A DNA stretch of 64,000 nucleotides from Microbacterium sediminis (GCF_004564075.1 NZ_CP038256.1:1798001-1862000), one strand, 5' to 3'; counted from the first letter of the stretch, positions 53,133 through 63,576 are shown. A program made the numbers and translations. Notes: a model not told the origin generated them from the sequence alone.

Positions 53133-53500
53133 TGGAGCTGGGGGGAATCGAACCCCCGTCCAATGCTGAGTCTCTGGGGCTTCTCCGGGCGCAGTCTGTG
53201 AGGGCGTTCTACTCGGCTCCGACCTTCAGCACAGACACATAGGTCGACGAGCCCAGTCGAGGAAAAGTCCCGCGTGACGTCTCGACACCGTCACGCAGCA
53301 AGATCCCTAGATGACGCCAGAATCCGTGTCGGGATCACCCACGGTCTGACGGACTATCGGGCTCGCTTAGGCAGCGAGGGCGAAGTCAGTGCGCTTAGCG
53401 TTGGCACTTATTGTTTTTGCAGGGGGCGTTTACGAGATAACCCTGCATCCTCGGCCCGCTTCTCGCAGATTCACAAGCACTGTCGAAACCGATCAGCCCC
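53133..53500 (-). ncRNA. ssrA: Transfer-messenger RNA (tmRNA)
   Basis: The 5' end GGGGCTGATCGGTTTCGACA (53500 on) and the 3' tRNA-like end with CAGCTCC pair (one G-U) as the acceptor arm; discriminator A is at 53133 and CCA is not fully encoded. The tag reading frame (53420-53367) codes for AKTISANAKRTDFALAA and a TAA stop; the first codon is the GCA resume codon. ALAA is the degradation signal. It rescues stalled ribosomes with SmpB. The 368-nt length is normal. Confidence 0.95.
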
Positions 53501-53670
53501 GTGGATCCTTCTCGCGAAGGGAACCGCATATCGCACGCTGTGGAGTTACCAATGATCGACATCTGCCGAGCACTACAGACTACAACGGATCGACGACGCC
53601 CGCCATTCCGCATGTCGGTCGAGCCCTGCGATAGCGTCTGTCCAGACGAGAGACGGCGAAGGGAGCCGGT

Positions 53671-54327
53671 ATGAGCGATGTGGTCATCTCGGTGCGAGGG
53701 ACGGCCCAGCGCCGCGTCGCCCCGGAGCTCGCCGTCGTGAGCGCCCAGGTGCGGGCGGACGGGCCGGATCGGGCATCGGTGACGCGCCGGGTCGGGCAGG
53801 TGGCCGACACCGTGCGCTCGCGCCTGAAGGCACTGGAGGAGGGCGAGCGGATCGTGCGCTGGTCCAGCGAACGCGCGTACTTCTGGTCGGCCCGGCCCTG
53901 GAACAACGACGGCCGGCAGCTGCCGCCCGTCCACTACGGCACGGTGCAGTTCCGGGCGACGTTCGACGACTTCGCCGAGCTGTCGGGCTGGATCGGCGAG
54001 CTGTCCGAGATCGACGCCGTGCAGGTCGACGGCGTGGACTGGCGCCTCACCGAGGACACCCGCGCCCGGATCGAGCGCGAGACCGCGTCCGAGGCCGTCG
54101 GCGTCGCGCTCGAGCGCGCGAAGGCGTACGCCGATGCGCTCGAGCTGGGCGAGGTCGTGGCCGTCGAGATCGCCGACCACGACATGCTCTCGCGCGATGC
54201 CCCGCAGCCGTTCGCGGCGATGAGGGCGCGCGGCGCGGCCGCCGCATCCCCTCCCCCCGTCGAGCTGGAGCCCGAGGAGATCGTCATCTCGGCCACCGTC
54301 GAGGGCCGATTCGCGGCGCGCGCGTGA
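53671..54327 (+). CDS. SIMPL-domain protein
   Basis: A 218-residue protein with the SIMPL (DUF541) pattern: ISVRGTAQRRVAPELAVVSAQV at the N-terminus, then VALERAKAYADALELGEVVAVEI. No signal peptide, unlike many family members, so it may be cytoplasmic. Function of the family is poorly known, with a link to oxidative stress in some bacteria. Stop overlaps the next start (GTGA). Confidence 0.88.
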   Translation: MSDVVISVRGTAQRRVAPELAVVSAQVRADGPDRASVTRRVGQVADTVRSRLKALEEGERIVRWSSERAYFWSARPWNNDGRQLPPVHYGTVQFRATFDDFAELSGWIGELSEIDAVQVDGVDWRLTEDTRARIERETASEAVGVALERAKAYADALELGEVVAVEIADHDMLSRDAPQPFAAMRARGAAAASPPPVELEPEEIVISATVEGRFAARA

Positions 54328-55658
54328 CCGGCAGCGGCGACGCCCCGCCGATCGCCGAGCGGCTGGGCAGGATGATCCGGATCCCCACCGTCAGCGCCGA
54401 GCTCGACACGCGCGGGACGGCCCCGTTCGAGGAGTTCGTCGCGCTGCTGGCCGAGCTGTACCCGCTCACCCGCGCGCAGCTCGAGCGCGAGCGGATCGGC
54501 GAGCTCGGGCTGCTGTACCGCTGGCGCGGCGCGCGCGCCGACGACCCGATCGTGCTGATGGCGCACTTCGACGTCGTGCCGGCGCGCGCCGAGGACGGGT
54601 GGACGTTCGACCCGTTCGCCGGCCGCATCGCCGACGGCTGGGTGCACGGCCGCGGCGCCCTCGACGACAAGGGCCCGCTGCTGGTCATCCTCGAGGCGGT
54701 CGAGCAGCTGCTGCGCGAGGGGGTGACGCCCGCGCGCGACGTGTACCTCTCCTTCGGCGGCAACGAGGAGACCTACGGCACCGCCGCCGCGACGATCGCC
54801 GAGACGCTCCACGACCGCGGCGTCACGCCGTGGCTCGTGCTCGACGAGGGCGGCGCGGTCGTCGACGCTCCCCTGCCCTTCGTGACCGGCCGCGCGGCGA
54901 TGATCGGCCTGGGCGAGAAGGGCGTCGCCACCCTGCGGCTCGAGGCCGCCGGCGACGGCGGGCACGCCTCGGCCCCGCGCGGGCCGACGGCGATCGCGCG
55001 CCTCGCGCGAGCGGTGGACCGGCTCGACGCGGGCACCTTCCGGCCCCGGGTGCCGGCGTCCATCGCCCGCATGCTCGCCGTGCTCGCCCCGCGCGCGACG
55101 GGCATCGCCGCGCCGGGGCTGCGACTGCTGTCGCGCCTCCCGCGCCTGGCCGGCCCCGTCCTCGCGCGCGTGGGCGGAGAGTCCGCGGCGCTCGTGCGCA
55201 CGACGATCGCCGCCACCCGCCAGGCGGGCGGCACCGCCGACAACGTGCTGCCCGCGCGGGCGACCGCCACCTTCAACGTGCGCATCATCCCGGGCGAGAC
55301 AATCGGATCGGTCATCGCGCGCGTCCGGCGGCGCATCCGCGATCCCCGCGTCTCGGTCGAGCTGGTGGGCGGCGACGATCCGTCGCCCGAGGCGCCCGCC
55401 GACGGGCCGGCCTTCGCCGCGCTCTCGGCGGCGGTGGCGGCCGCGTTCCCCGACGCCCTCGTCGTGCCGTACCTGATGATGCAGGCAAGCGATGCGCGTC
55501 ACTTCCACCGGCGCTGGCGCCCCGTCTACCGCTTCGCGCCACTGGAGATGTCGGCGCAGCAGCGCGCGGCGATCCACGGCGTGGACGAGCGCGTCGAGAT
55601 CGCGTCGCTGGAGCGCGGGCGCGACTTCCACATCGCACTGATCAGGGGACTCGCATGA
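54324..55658 (+). CDS. M20/M25/M40-family metallo-hydrolase
   Basis: A 444-residue zinc hydrolase: MAHFDVVPARAED, GRGALDDKGPLLVILEA, FGGNEETYGTAAA with the catalytic Glu, and the Bac_dipeptid-like C-terminal half. It has an internal Pro/Arg-rich stretch around residues 225-265 that looks like an extra lobe. Probably a di- or carboxypeptidase. GTG start in an overlap with the SIMPL gene and ATGA overlap with the MFS gene, so three genes are one unit. Confidence 0.9.
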   Translation: MTGSGDAPPIAERLGRMIRIPTVSAELDTRGTAPFEEFVALLAELYPLTRAQLERERIGELGLLYRWRGARADDPIVLMAHFDVVPARAEDGWTFDPFAGRIADGWVHGRGALDDKGPLLVILEAVEQLLREGVTPARDVYLSFGGNEETYGTAAATIAETLHDRGVTPWLVLDEGGAVVDAPLPFVTGRAAMIGLGEKGVATLRLEAAGDGGHASAPRGPTAIARLARAVDRLDAGTFRPRVPASIARMLAVLAPRATGIAAPGLRLLSRLPRLAGPVLARVGGESAALVRTTIAATRQAGGTADNVLPARATATFNVRIIPGETIGSVIARVRRRIRDPRVSVELVGGDDPSPEAPADGPAFAALSAAVAAAFPDALVVPYLMMQASDARHFHRRWRPVYRFAPLEMSAQQRAAIHGVDERVEIASLERGRDFHIALIRGLA

Positions 55659-57118
55659 GCGCACCGACCGCCCGGCTGGGCGCCCTCCTCGGCATCGTCG
55701 GCTTCCTCGCCGTCGTGGAGTTCACGAGCGGGATCATCCAGGGCTACTACACGCCGATGCTCACCGACATCGCGCGGCATCTGGGCGTGCACGACGCCGA
55801 CGTGAACTGGCTCGAGGGCTCGCAGCTCATGCTGTCGGCGCTCGTCGTGCCCGCGTTCGCCAAGCTCGGCGACATGATCGGCCACAAGCGCATGCTGCTG
55901 ATCTCCACGGCCCTCACCGCCGCCGCCTCGCTCGCGCTGCCGTTCACCGACTCGTTCACGGTGTTCCTCGTCGCCTGGGCGCTGCAGGGGTTCTACGTGG
56001 TGTGGCTGCCGCTCGAGGTGGCGCTGATCTGGGCGCGGGCGCGGGCCATCGTGGCGCGCACGGGCCAGGGCGCGCCGTCGGCGCTGACGGCGAAGGCGGC
56101 CGGCGTGCTCGTGGCCGCGCTCGAGGCCGGGGCGATCACGGGCGCGCTGGTGGGCGGGGCGCTCGTCGACGCGCTGCCGCTGTGGATCGTGCTGCTGGTG
56201 CCGGCGCTGGCGATCGTCGTGTGCTTCTTCGTGATCCTCTTCGGCGTCGACGAGTCGCCGTACCCGGCCGGCGGCGTGTTCGACACGACGGGCCTCGTCC
56301 TCGTCTCGCTCGCGCTCGTCGCGCTCACGGGCGGCCTCAGCCTGCTGCGGCTCAACGGCGCCGGCGATCCGCTCCCCTGGCTCGTCGTGGGGGCGGGCCT
56401 GGCGCTGCTGATCCCGTTCGCGCTGTGGGAGCTGCGCCGGGCCGATCCGCTCATCGACGTGCGCATGTTCCGCAACCCCGCGCTGTGGCCCGTCTTCCTC
56501 ACCGCGGGGCTGTTCGGCGTCAGCGTGCTCGGGGCGCAGGCGCCGCTGTCCACCTTCGCCCGCACCGATCCCGCGGTGCACGGTTACGGCCTCGGCACCG
56601 CGGGATTCACCACATCGCTGCTCATCGGCTTCTACCTCGTGGCGATGATCGTCGGCGCGCTGCTGTTCCCCATGCTCGCGCGCCGGATCACGCCGCGACG
56701 CGCGCTCGTCCTCGCCGCCGCGTGCGTCGGCGTCGGTTTCCTGCTGTTCCTGCCGCTGCACGACTCCTACGTGCAGGTCACGGCCAACATGCTCCTCGTC
56801 GGCCTCGGCTCGGGCGCGCTCGTCGCCGCCCTGCCCGCGGCCGCCGCGGCGGCGGCTCCCGAGGCGCAGACCGGCGTGGCGACCGGCCTGACCAACTCGG
56901 TCAAGACGGTCGGCGGTGCGATCGCGTCGTGCGTGTTCGGCATCGCGCTGCTCGGCGGTGCCACGGGCGCCGCCGGCGGCACGGCGGGCTCCTTCGCCGG
57001 CTACGTGACCGTGTGGGTCGTCTGCGGCGCCACGGCGCTGCTGGCTGCGGCCGCGCTGCTGCTGGTGCCCCGCCAGGCCTTCACCGACCGGCCCGCGGAT
57101 CTGCCGATCGTCGTGTGA
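55655..57118 (+). CDS. MFS transporter (EmrB/QacA-like)
   Basis: A 487-residue protein with about 14 hydrophobic segments. LSALVVPAFAKLGDMIGHKRML is the motif A region, and the DHA2-type C-terminal half is clear. ATGA overlap with the M20 gene suggests the peptidase and transporter act together, for example on a peptide or N-acyl amino acid. The substrate cannot be named. Confidence 0.9.
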   Translation: MSAPTARLGALLGIVGFLAVVEFTSGIIQGYYTPMLTDIARHLGVHDADVNWLEGSQLMLSALVVPAFAKLGDMIGHKRMLLISTALTAAASLALPFTDSFTVFLVAWALQGFYVVWLPLEVALIWARARAIVARTGQGAPSALTAKAAGVLVAALEAGAITGALVGGALVDALPLWIVLLVPALAIVVCFFVILFGVDESPYPAGGVFDTTGLVLVSLALVALTGGLSLLRLNGAGDPLPWLVVGAGLALLIPFALWELRRADPLIDVRMFRNPALWPVFLTAGLFGVSVLGAQAPLSTFARTDPAVHGYGLGTAGFTTSLLIGFYLVAMIVGALLFPMLARRITPRRALVLAAACVGVGFLLFLPLHDSYVQVTANMLLVGLGSGALVAALPAAAAAAAPEAQTGVATGLTNSVKTVGGAIASCVFGIALLGGATGAAGGTAGSFAGYVTVWVVCGATALLAAAALLLVPRQAFTDRPADLPIVV

Positions 57119-57127
57119 CGCGAGCGG

Positions 57128-58300
57128 TCAGCGGGCCGTCCGCAGGAACCGGGGCATGGCGCGCGGCTCCGGTAGGCGCAGCGGCCCCGCGCCAGGGGTG
57201 ATCGATCCGAGCACGCGCGGGGCGCGCGCCCCCGTGGCGCTGGGCAGCGAGGCGGGCAGCCCATGCCAGGTGCACCAGCCCACGAGCGCCATGAGCAGCG
57301 CCTCCTTCTCGTCGCCGCCGAGCCCGAGTTCGTCGGTGCGGCGCACCGGCACCGGCGCGAGGGCCCGCGCGAGGCCGTCCATGATCACGGGATTATGGGC
57401 GCCGCCGCCCGAGACGAACAGCTCGGTCACGCCCGCCTCGCGGGCGGCGTCCGCGACGGTGCGCACCGTCAGCTCGGTCAGCGTGGCCACGAGGTCGCGC
57501 GTCGACAGCGCGGTGCCGGCGCGCCGCTGCGCCGCCGCGATGTACTCCGGATGGAACAGCTCCTTGCCCGTGCTCTTCGGCGGCCGAAGCCGGTAGTAGG
57601 GCTCGTCGAGCAGGACGCGCAGCAGCGCCTCGTCGACGCGGCCGCTCGCCGCGATCCGGCCGTCCGCGTCGTAGCCGGCCGGATGCGCCCCGCGCTGCTG
57701 CACGACGGCGTCGATGAGCGCGTTCGCCGGACCGATGTCCCACGCGCGCACGGCGTCGGCGCCCTCGGCCACGACCGTGATGTTCGAGATGCCGCCGAGG
57801 TTCAACGCGGCAGGCGTGCCCGCGCGGCCCGCCAGCACGAGCCCGTCGAGCAGCCCCACCAGCGGCGCGCCCTGCCCGCCCGCGGCGATGTCGCGGCTGC
57901 GCACGTCGGAGACCACGGGAACGCCGGTGGTCTCGGCGATCCAGGCCGGCTGCCCCAGCTGCAGCGTGCCGCGCGCGGCGCCGGTGTCCGGTTCGACCCA
58001 GTGGTAGACGGTCTGCCCGTGCGAGACGATGAGGTCCACCCCGCCGACCCGCGCGATCGCCGCCGCCGCGACGTCCGCGAAGGCCCGCCCGATGAGCGCG
58101 TCGAGTCGCGTGATCTCGTCGAGCGTGGTCGGCGACGGCGGCAGCGCGGCGACGAGGCGCGCGCGGAGCTCGGGCGCGTACGGCGTCGAGTCGTGGAACA
58201 GCGTGCGCGCCGTGAGGCCGTCGCCGTCGGGGGCGAACTCGATCACCGCCGCGTCGATGCCGTCGTGGGAGGTGCCCGACATCAGGCCGAGGATTCGCAT
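57128..58300 (-). CDS. anmK: Anhydro-N-acetylmuramic acid kinase AnmK
   Basis: A 390-residue kinase of the sugar kinase/Hsp70/actin fold. N-terminal [18 protein letters not shown] binds phosphate; [23 protein letters not shown] and [17 protein letters not shown] are family signatures. It hydrolyses the 1,6-anhydro bond of anhydro-MurNAc and phosphorylates it to MurNAc-6-P in cell wall recycling. No MurQ gene is adjacent. Stop is 9 bases from the convergent MFS stop. Confidence 0.95.
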   Translation of the reverse strand: MRILGLMSGTSHDGIDAAVIEFAPDGDGLTARTLFHDSTPYAPELRARLVAALPPSPTTLDEITRLDALIGRAFADVAAAAIARVGGVDLIVSHGQTVYHWVEPDTGAARGTLQLGQPAWIAETTGVPVVSDVRSRDIAAGGQGAPLVGLLDGLVLAGRAGTPAALNLGGISNITVVAEGADAVRAWDIGPANALIDAVVQQRGAHPAGYDADGRIAASGRVDEALLRVLLDEPYYRLRPPKSTGKELFHPEYIAAAQRRAGTALSTRDLVATLTELTVRTVADAAREAGVTELFVSGGGAHNPVIMDGLARALAPVPVRRTDELGLGGDEKEALLMALVGWCTWHGLPASLPSATGARAPRVLGSITPGAGPLRLPEPRAMPRFLRTAR

Positions 58301-58344
58301 GGCTCCATCACATCACGGCCGGCCCGACCCTCCGGACAGACGGC

Positions 58345-58374
58345 GAGAGCCCGGGACGATCGTCCCGGGCTCTC
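58345..58374 (-). terminator. Terminator of the cta operon
   Basis: A perfect 30-base palindrome GAGAGCCCGGGACGA and its complement, 18 bases after the ctaF stop and 44 bases upstream of the anmK start. Confidence 0.85.
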
Positions 58375-58392
58375 GAAGCGGCGCGCGCCGGA

Positions 58393-58833
58393 TCAGCGCG
58401 CGAAGTTGCCGCGGTAGTACTCGTAGACCCAGCCGACGAGCGAGACGGCCAGCAGGCCGACCGCGAACGGCAGCAGGAAGATGCCCACGGCCAGCGACAG
58501 CGCGCCGAGCGCCGCGGCACCGGCGAGGAGGATCGGCCACCACGACCACGGGCTGAACTCGCCCATCTCGGCGTCGGCGTCGTCGATGTCGGCGTCGAGG
58601 CGGTCTTCCGGCAGGTCCACGCCCTTCTGGCCGCGGTGCACGAGCTGCACGTAGAAGGCGACCATCGAGGCCATGAACACCGAGAACAGCAGCGCGGTGC
58701 CGCCGGTCCAATCCACCGCCTGGTACCACGGCAGCCCGCGCGGGTTGTCGAGGAGGTCCCAGATCGCGTAGACCGCGAAGGCGACGGCGAAGAAGGCGGC
58801 CAGCAGCCACCAGATCACCACATTGGAGCGCAT
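58393..58833 (-). CDS. ctaF: Cytochrome c oxidase subunit 4 (CtaF)
   Basis: A 146-residue membrane protein with four hydrophobic segments (VIWWLLAAFFAVAFAVYAI, ALLFSVFMASMVAFYVQL, WWPILLAGAAALGALSLAV, and FLLPFAVGLLAVSLVGWVY) and the actinobacterial motif EYYRGNFAR at the end. It is the small fourth subunit of the aa3 oxidase in high-GC Gram-positives. It starts 4 bases after the ctaD stop. Confidence 0.93.
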   Translation of the reverse strand: MRSNVVIWWLLAAFFAVAFAVYAIWDLLDNPRGLPWYQAVDWTGGTALLFSVFMASMVAFYVQLVHRGQKGVDLPEDRLDADIDDADAEMGEFSPWSWWPILLAGAAALGALSLAVGIFLLPFAVGLLAVSLVGWVYEYYRGNFAR

Positions 58834-58837
58834 GGCC

Positions 58838-60583
58838 TTACTTCACCTCTCCGTCGGACAGATCCATCACCGGCGCGTCGGGCGCGTCCTTGGCCGGGCC
58901 GACGCCCACGGGCACCGGGGCCTCGCCGTGGTTCAGGTCGAACGCGGGACGCTCCGAGCGGATGCGCGGGATCGACGTGAAGTTGTGGCGCGGCGGCGGG
59001 CAGCTGGTGGCCCACTCGAGCGAGCCGCCGTAGCCCCACGGGTCGTTGACCGTGACCTTGGGAGCCTTGCGCGCGGTGATCCAGACGTTCAGGAAGAACG
59101 GGATGAGCGAGGCGCCCAGGATGATCGAGCCCACCGTCGAGAGCTGGTTCTGCCACGTCCAGCCGTCGGCCGCCGAGTAGTCGGCGTAGCGGCGGACCAT
59201 GCCGTCGACGCCCAGCCAATGCTGGATGAGGAACGTCATGTGGAAGCCGATGAACAGCATCCAGAAGTGCACGTAGCCGAGGCGCTCGTTGAGCATACGA
59301 CCGGTCCACTTCGGCCACCAGAAGTAGAAGCCGGCGAACATCGCGAACACGACCGTGCCGAACACCACGTAGTGGAAGTGCGCGACGACGAAGTACGAGT
59401 CCGACAGGTGGAAGTCGAGCGGCGGCGACGACAGGATGACGCCGGTCAGACCGCCGAAGACGAACGACACGAGGAAGCCGAGAGCGAAGACCATCGGCGT
59501 CTCGAACGTGATCGATCCACGCCACATGGTGCCGATCCAGTTGAAGATCTTCACGCCGGTCGGCACCGCGATGAGCATCGTCATGAGCGCGAAGAACGGC
59601 AGCAGGACGGCGCCGGTGACGTACATGTGGTGCGCCCACACGGACACCGACAGCGCGGCGATCGCGATGGTCGCGTACACGAGGGTCTTGTATCCGAAGA
59701 TCGGCTTGCGGCTGAACACCGGGAAGATCTCCGACACGATGCCGAAGAACGGCAGCGCGATGATGTACACCTCGGGGTGGCCGAAGAACCAGAACAGGTG
59801 CTGCCACAGGAGCACGCCCCCGTTGGCCGGGTCGTAGATGTGCGCGCCGAGGATGCGGTCGGCGCCCGCCGCGAGGATCGCGGCGGCGAGCACGGGGAAC
59901 GCGATGAGGATCAGCAGGCTCGTGATGAGGGTGTTCCACGTGAAGATCGGCATGCGCCACATGGTCATGCCCGGGGCGCGCATCGTGATGATCGTCGTGA
60001 TGAAGTTCACGGCACCGAAGATCGTTCCGAAGCCGGAGATGCCGAGACCGAGCATCCACATGTTCCCGCCGAAGCCGGGTGAGAACGACGCATTCGCGAG
60101 CGGCTGATACGCGAACCAGCCGAACGAGGCCGCACCCTGCGGGGTGAGGAAGCCGGCCACCGCGATGAGCGAGCCGAAGGTGAACAGCCAGAACGCGAAG
60201 GCGTTCAGGCGCGGGAACGCCACGTCGGGGGCGCCGATCTGCAGAGGCAGGATGACGTTGGCGAAGCCGGCGAACAGCGGCGTCGCGAACATCAGCAGCA
60301 TCACGGTGCCGTGCATCGTGAACAGCTGGTTGTACTGCTCCTTGGTAGGGATGATCTGCATGCCCGGCGCGAACAGCTCCGCGCGGATCAGCAGGGCCAT
60401 CACGCCGCCAAGGCAGAAGAACAGCATGGAGGCGATGAGGTACATGTACCCGATCGTCTTGTGGTCGGTGGAGGTGATCCACTTGACCACGATGTTGCCC
60501 TTGTGCTCGACGCGCGAGCCGCTGAGCAGCGCGGCCTGGCGGGCCGGCATGACGGGAGTGGTCTCCTGAAGGGTGGTAGCCAT
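58838..60583 (-). CDS. ctaD: Cytochrome c oxidase subunit I (CtaD)
   Basis: A 581-residue subunit with 12 helices. Heme/copper ligands are visible: the heme a His in [10 protein letters not shown], the Tyr-linked CuB His in [19 protein letters not shown] in [11 protein letters not shown], and [12 protein letters not shown] with the heme a3 and heme a His. It reduces O2 to water and pumps protons. ATG at 60583 ([11 protein letters not shown]) is chosen; an upstream MSI start would overlap ctaC. CtaE and the qcr genes are not in the window. Confidence 0.97.
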   Translation of the reverse strand: MATTLQETTPVMPARQAALLSGSRVEHKGNIVVKWITSTDHKTIGYMYLIASMLFFCLGGVMALLIRAELFAPGMQIIPTKEQYNQLFTMHGTVMLLMFATPLFAGFANVILPLQIGAPDVAFPRLNAFAFWLFTFGSLIAVAGFLTPQGAASFGWFAYQPLANASFSPGFGGNMWMLGLGISGFGTIFGAVNFITTIITMRAPGMTMWRMPIFTWNTLITSLLILIAFPVLAAAILAAGADRILGAHIYDPANGGVLLWQHLFWFFGHPEVYIIALPFFGIVSEIFPVFSRKPIFGYKTLVYATIAIAALSVSVWAHHMYVTGAVLLPFFALMTMLIAVPTGVKIFNWIGTMWRGSITFETPMVFALGFLVSFVFGGLTGVILSSPPLDFHLSDSYFVVAHFHYVVFGTVVFAMFAGFYFWWPKWTGRMLNERLGYVHFWMLFIGFHMTFLIQHWLGVDGMVRRYADYSAADGWTWQNQLSTVGSIILGASLIPFFLNVWITARKAPKVTVNDPWGYGGSLEWATSCPPPRHNFTSIPRIRSERPAFDLNHGEAPVPVGVGPAKDAPDAPVMDLSDGEVK

Positions 60584-60588
60584 GATGC

Positions 60589-61497
60589 TCAGTGGCCCTC
60601 TTCCTCGTCGGTGTTCGGCGCGCCGGTACCCGGTGCGTTGCCGAGACGGTCGTAGGCGTCGTTGATGTCGCCGGTCTGGCCCTTGGCCTCGAGCTCGTCG
60701 AGGTAGGCCTCGTACTCGTCCTCGCTGACGACCTCGACCTCGAAGAGCATCATCGAATGGTACTCGCCGCAGAGCTCGGCGCACTTGCCGGCGTACGTGC
60801 CCTCGCGGGTGGGGATGAACGACCACGAGTTGTCGTGACCGATGTACATGTCCTTCTTGTACAGGAAGTCGATGATCCAGAACGAGTGGATGACATCGCG
60901 CGACTGCAGGTCGATCGTGACCTTCTGGTTCACCGGGAGGACGAGCTTCGGCAGCTGCTCCTCGTCGATGTTGCCGTCGGCGTCAGGCTGGGCCTGGATG
61001 CCCATGCTCCACACGGCGTCGGAGTTGTCCTCCTCGTCGCCGTTGTACTGGAAGTCCCACGCCCACTGCTTGGCGATCGCGGTGATCTCGACGTCGACCT
61101 CGTCGGCCGACCACGGGGTCTCGACGCGGGTCTGCTCGCGCGCGGTGAAGGCGAACAGGCCGAGCACCAGGATGAGCGGGACCGTCGTGAAGAAGATCTC
61201 GATCGGCATGTTGTAGCGCAGCTGCACGGGCAGACCGGTCTGGCCCTTGCGGCGGCGGTACACGATCATGGCCCAGAGCATGAGGCCCCAGGTGATGATG
61301 CCCACGGCGAGCGCCGCGATCCACGAGCCGACCCAGAGCGAGGCGAGTCCCTCGGTCTGGTTGGTCGTCGGGGTACCGCCCTCCTCGAACCCGGGGAGGT
61401 AGCCGTGCAGCTCCGTCGGCGTGCAGGCCGCGAGGGAGGCAACGGCTGCGACGGCGACAGGGATCGCTGCCCAGCGGAGACGTCGTTTCGAGGGCAC
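60589..61497 (-). CDS. ctaC: Cytochrome c oxidase subunit II (CtaC)
   Basis: A 302-residue subunit starting with GTG ([20 protein letters not shown]). A lipoprotein-like signal (LAAC) precedes two helices ([39 protein letters not shown]). The CuA site is in [12 protein letters not shown], with the His of [11 protein letters not shown]. It takes electrons from cytochrome c in the extracytoplasmic domain. AAAGGTG lies 6 bases upstream. Just 5 bases separate it from ctaD. Confidence 0.96.
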   Translation of the reverse strand: MPSKRRLRWAAIPVAVAAVASLAACTPTELHGYLPGFEEGGTPTTNQTEGLASLWVGSWIAALAVGIITWGLMLWAMIVYRRRKGQTGLPVQLRYNMPIEIFFTTVPLILVLGLFAFTAREQTRVETPWSADEVDVEITAIAKQWAWDFQYNGDEEDNSDAVWSMGIQAQPDADGNIDEEQLPKLVLPVNQKVTIDLQSRDVIHSFWIIDFLYKKDMYIGHDNSWSFIPTREGTYAGKCAELCGEYHSMMLFEVEVVSEDEYEAYLDELEAKGQTGDINDAYDRLGNAPGTGAPNTDEEEGH

Positions 61498-61612
61498 GAA
61501 TTCACCTTTCGAACGTGGATGGGGCACATGCCAGTCTAGGGCACATGCACACTCGATTCCGGCCACACTCTCAGCGGGACGCGCCTAGCACATCCCGGGG
61601 GCCGGACACGCC

Positions 61613-61644
61613 GAACGGCCCCGCACCGGGTGACGGAGCCGTTC
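61613..61644 (-). terminator. Hairpin after erpA
   Basis: GAACGGCCCC (61613-61622) and GGAGCCGTTC (61635-61644) form a 10-base stem with one mismatch, 12 bases after the erpA stop and 115 bases before the ctaC start. No T-run. Confidence 0.6.
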
Positions 61645-61655
61645 TGCGCGCGTGA

Positions 61656-62018
61656 TCAGTGGAAGCTGTCGCCGCAGGCGCACGAGCCCGAGGCGTTGGG
61701 GTTGTCGATCGTGAACCCCTGCTCCGAGATCGTGTCCTTGAAGTCGATCGTCGCGCCGTCGAGGTACGGGACCGACATGTTGTCGACGATGACCTCGACG
61801 CCGTCGAAGTCGACGGTCTCGTCGCCCTCGAGATAGCGCTCGTCGAAGTAGAGCTGGTAGATCAGGCCGGAGCACCCGCCGGGCTGCACGGCGACGCGCA
61901 GGCGCAGGTCGTCGCGACCCTCCTGCTCGAGCAGGCTCTTGACCTTGTTCGCGGCGGCCGCGGTCAGTCCCACGCCGTGGGCGCGGGTGGTGTCGGCGGT
62001 CAGGGTCGTGTCAGTCAT
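61656..62018 (-). CDS. erpA: Iron-sulfur cluster insertion protein ErpA (A-type carrier)
   Basis: A 120-residue A-type carrier: QPGGCSGLIYQL with the first conserved Cys and GSCACGDSFH with the CxC pair that hold the cluster. It delivers [Fe-S] clusters to target proteins. Lies between the M20 dipeptidase and ctaC, so it may serve the respiratory chain. The SUF operon is 13 kb away. Confidence 0.93.
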   Translation of the reverse strand: MTDTTLTADTTRAHGVGLTAAAANKVKSLLEQEGRDDLRLRVAVQPGGCSGLIYQLYFDERYLEGDETVDFDGVEVIVDNMSVPYLDGATIDFKDTISEQGFTIDNPNASGSCACGDSFH

Positions 62019-62110
62019 GACGCTCTCCTCCTCGGGCCCCGCCGACGGACGGCTCAGGGCGATTCCGTTCGATTGTATCCGCGCCGCCTGGGGACGGGCG
62101 CTGTTTCCGA

Positions 62111-63505
62111 TCAGTCCTGGCGCGCGTTCATGCGGCCGAGCAGCAGCGTCTCGCTGATGACCGCATGCCGGAACGTGTCGAGGTGCAGGGACTCGTTGGG
62201 GCTATGCGCCCGCGCGTGCGGGTCCTCCACGCCCGTGACGAGGATCTGCGCGCCCGGGTAGCGCTGCACGAGGTCGGCGATGAACGGGATCGAGCCGCCG
62301 ACGCCGTAGTCCACCGGGTCCTTGCCGTAGCCGTCGCGCATCGCGTCGCGCGCGGCCTCGACCGCCCACCCGCTCGTGTCGACGAGGAAGCCGTCGCCGC
62401 AGTCGACCTCGCCGAAGGTGAGCTGCGCGCCGAACGTGTTGTGCGCCTCGAGGTGGGCCTTGATCGCCTCGTACGCGGCCGTGGCGTCCTGGCCGGGGGC
62501 GATGCGAGCACTGACGACGACCGTGACCTCGGGCGAGAGCGTGTTGGAGGCGGCCGCGACGCTCGTGTGGTCGATGCCGGTGACGGTGATCGACGGCTTG
62601 TTCCAGATGCGCGAGAGGATCGTGCCGTCGCCGATCGGTGTGACGCCGTCGAGCAGGCCGGTCTCGGCGCGCAGCGTCGCCTCGTCGTACTGCGGCGTCT
62701 CGGCGTCGCGGACGGTCAGCCCCGCCACGGCGACCGAGCCGTTGTCGTTCCACAGGGTCGAGAGCAGCTTGATCGTCGCGAGCATCGCGTCGGGGATCGC
62801 GCCGCCGAACATGCCGGAGTGCGAGGCGTGGTCGAGCGTGCGCACCTTCAGGTGGAACTTGGCGTTGCCGCGCAGCGAGACCGTGACGGCCGGCGTCTCG
62901 GAGTCCCAGTTGCCGGAGTCGGCGACGACGATCACGTCGGAGCGCATCGCCTCGGCGTTGTCCTCGAGGAACTGCGTGAAGGAGCGGGAGCCGAACTCCT
63001 CCTCCCCCTCGATGTAGAGCACGATGCCGAGGTCCAGGTCGGAGCCGATCGTCTCCTGCAGCGCCCGCAGCGACGCGATGTGCGCCATGACGCCGGCCTT
63101 GTCGTCGGCGGCGCCGCGCCCGTAGAGCCGGCCGTCGCGCACCGTGGGCTCGAACGGCGGGGTCTCCCACAGGGCGTCGTCGCCCGGGGGCTGCACATCG
63201 TGGTGGGCATAGAGCATGACGGTGGGGCGGCCGTTGCGCGCGGCGCGCGTGGCGAGGATGCCGGGCTGGCCGACCTCGTCGGTGCCGGGGATCGCCGCGC
63301 GGTGGATGCGGACCTCGTCGAAGACGCCCGTGTCGCGCGCGAGCTGCGCGATGGCCTCCGCGCTGCGGACGAGCTGGTCCTGGTCGAACGCGGGCCAGGC
63401 GATGCCCGGGATCCGCACGAGCCGTCCGAGGTCGGCGAGCGCGGCGGAGATCCCTCCTTCCGCGGCGTCGACGAGCTTCTGATCCGGAGTCGGCGTGGAG
63501 GTCAT
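62111..63505 (-). CDS. M20 dipeptidase
   Basis: A 464-residue zinc dipeptidase. LYAHHDVQPPGDD and YGRGAADDKAGVMAHIA carry the metal ligands, and YIEGEEEFGSRSF the catalytic Glu. FVTVSLRGNAKFHLKVRTLDHASHSGMFGG-like text (split over the lid) and GGSIPFIADLVQRYPG match the beta-Ala-Xaa/general dipeptidase group (DUG1-like). It hydrolyses Xaa-Yaa dipeptides in the cytoplasm. Confidence 0.92.
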   Translation of the reverse strand: MTSTPTPDQKLVDAAEGGISAALADLGRLVRIPGIAWPAFDQDQLVRSAEAIAQLARDTGVFDEVRIHRAAIPGTDEVGQPGILATRAARNGRPTVMLYAHHDVQPPGDDALWETPPFEPTVRDGRLYGRGAADDKAGVMAHIASLRALQETIGSDLDLGIVLYIEGEEEFGSRSFTQFLEDNAEAMRSDVIVVADSGNWDSETPAVTVSLRGNAKFHLKVRTLDHASHSGMFGGAIPDAMLATIKLLSTLWNDNGSVAVAGLTVRDAETPQYDEATLRAETGLLDGVTPIGDGTILSRIWNKPSITVTGIDHTSVAAASNTLSPEVTVVVSARIAPGQDATAAYEAIKAHLEAHNTFGAQLTFGEVDCGDGFLVDTSGWAVEAARDAMRDGYGKDPVDYGVGGSIPFIADLVQRYPGAQILVTGVEDPHARAHSPNESLHLDTFRHAVISETLLLGRMNARQD

Positions 63506-63576
63506 GCGGGTATCCTATGGCGATACGCCGCGCCGCTTCTGGGCCGCGGCTCCCGATCGATCCCGAGGTGCTTCCC

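Noticed and set aside
53395-54180. Open frame crossing the tmRNA gene and the SIMPL gene in antisense
   Set aside because: The tmRNA structure explains the 3' part and the SIMPL gene the rest; the protein has no motif.
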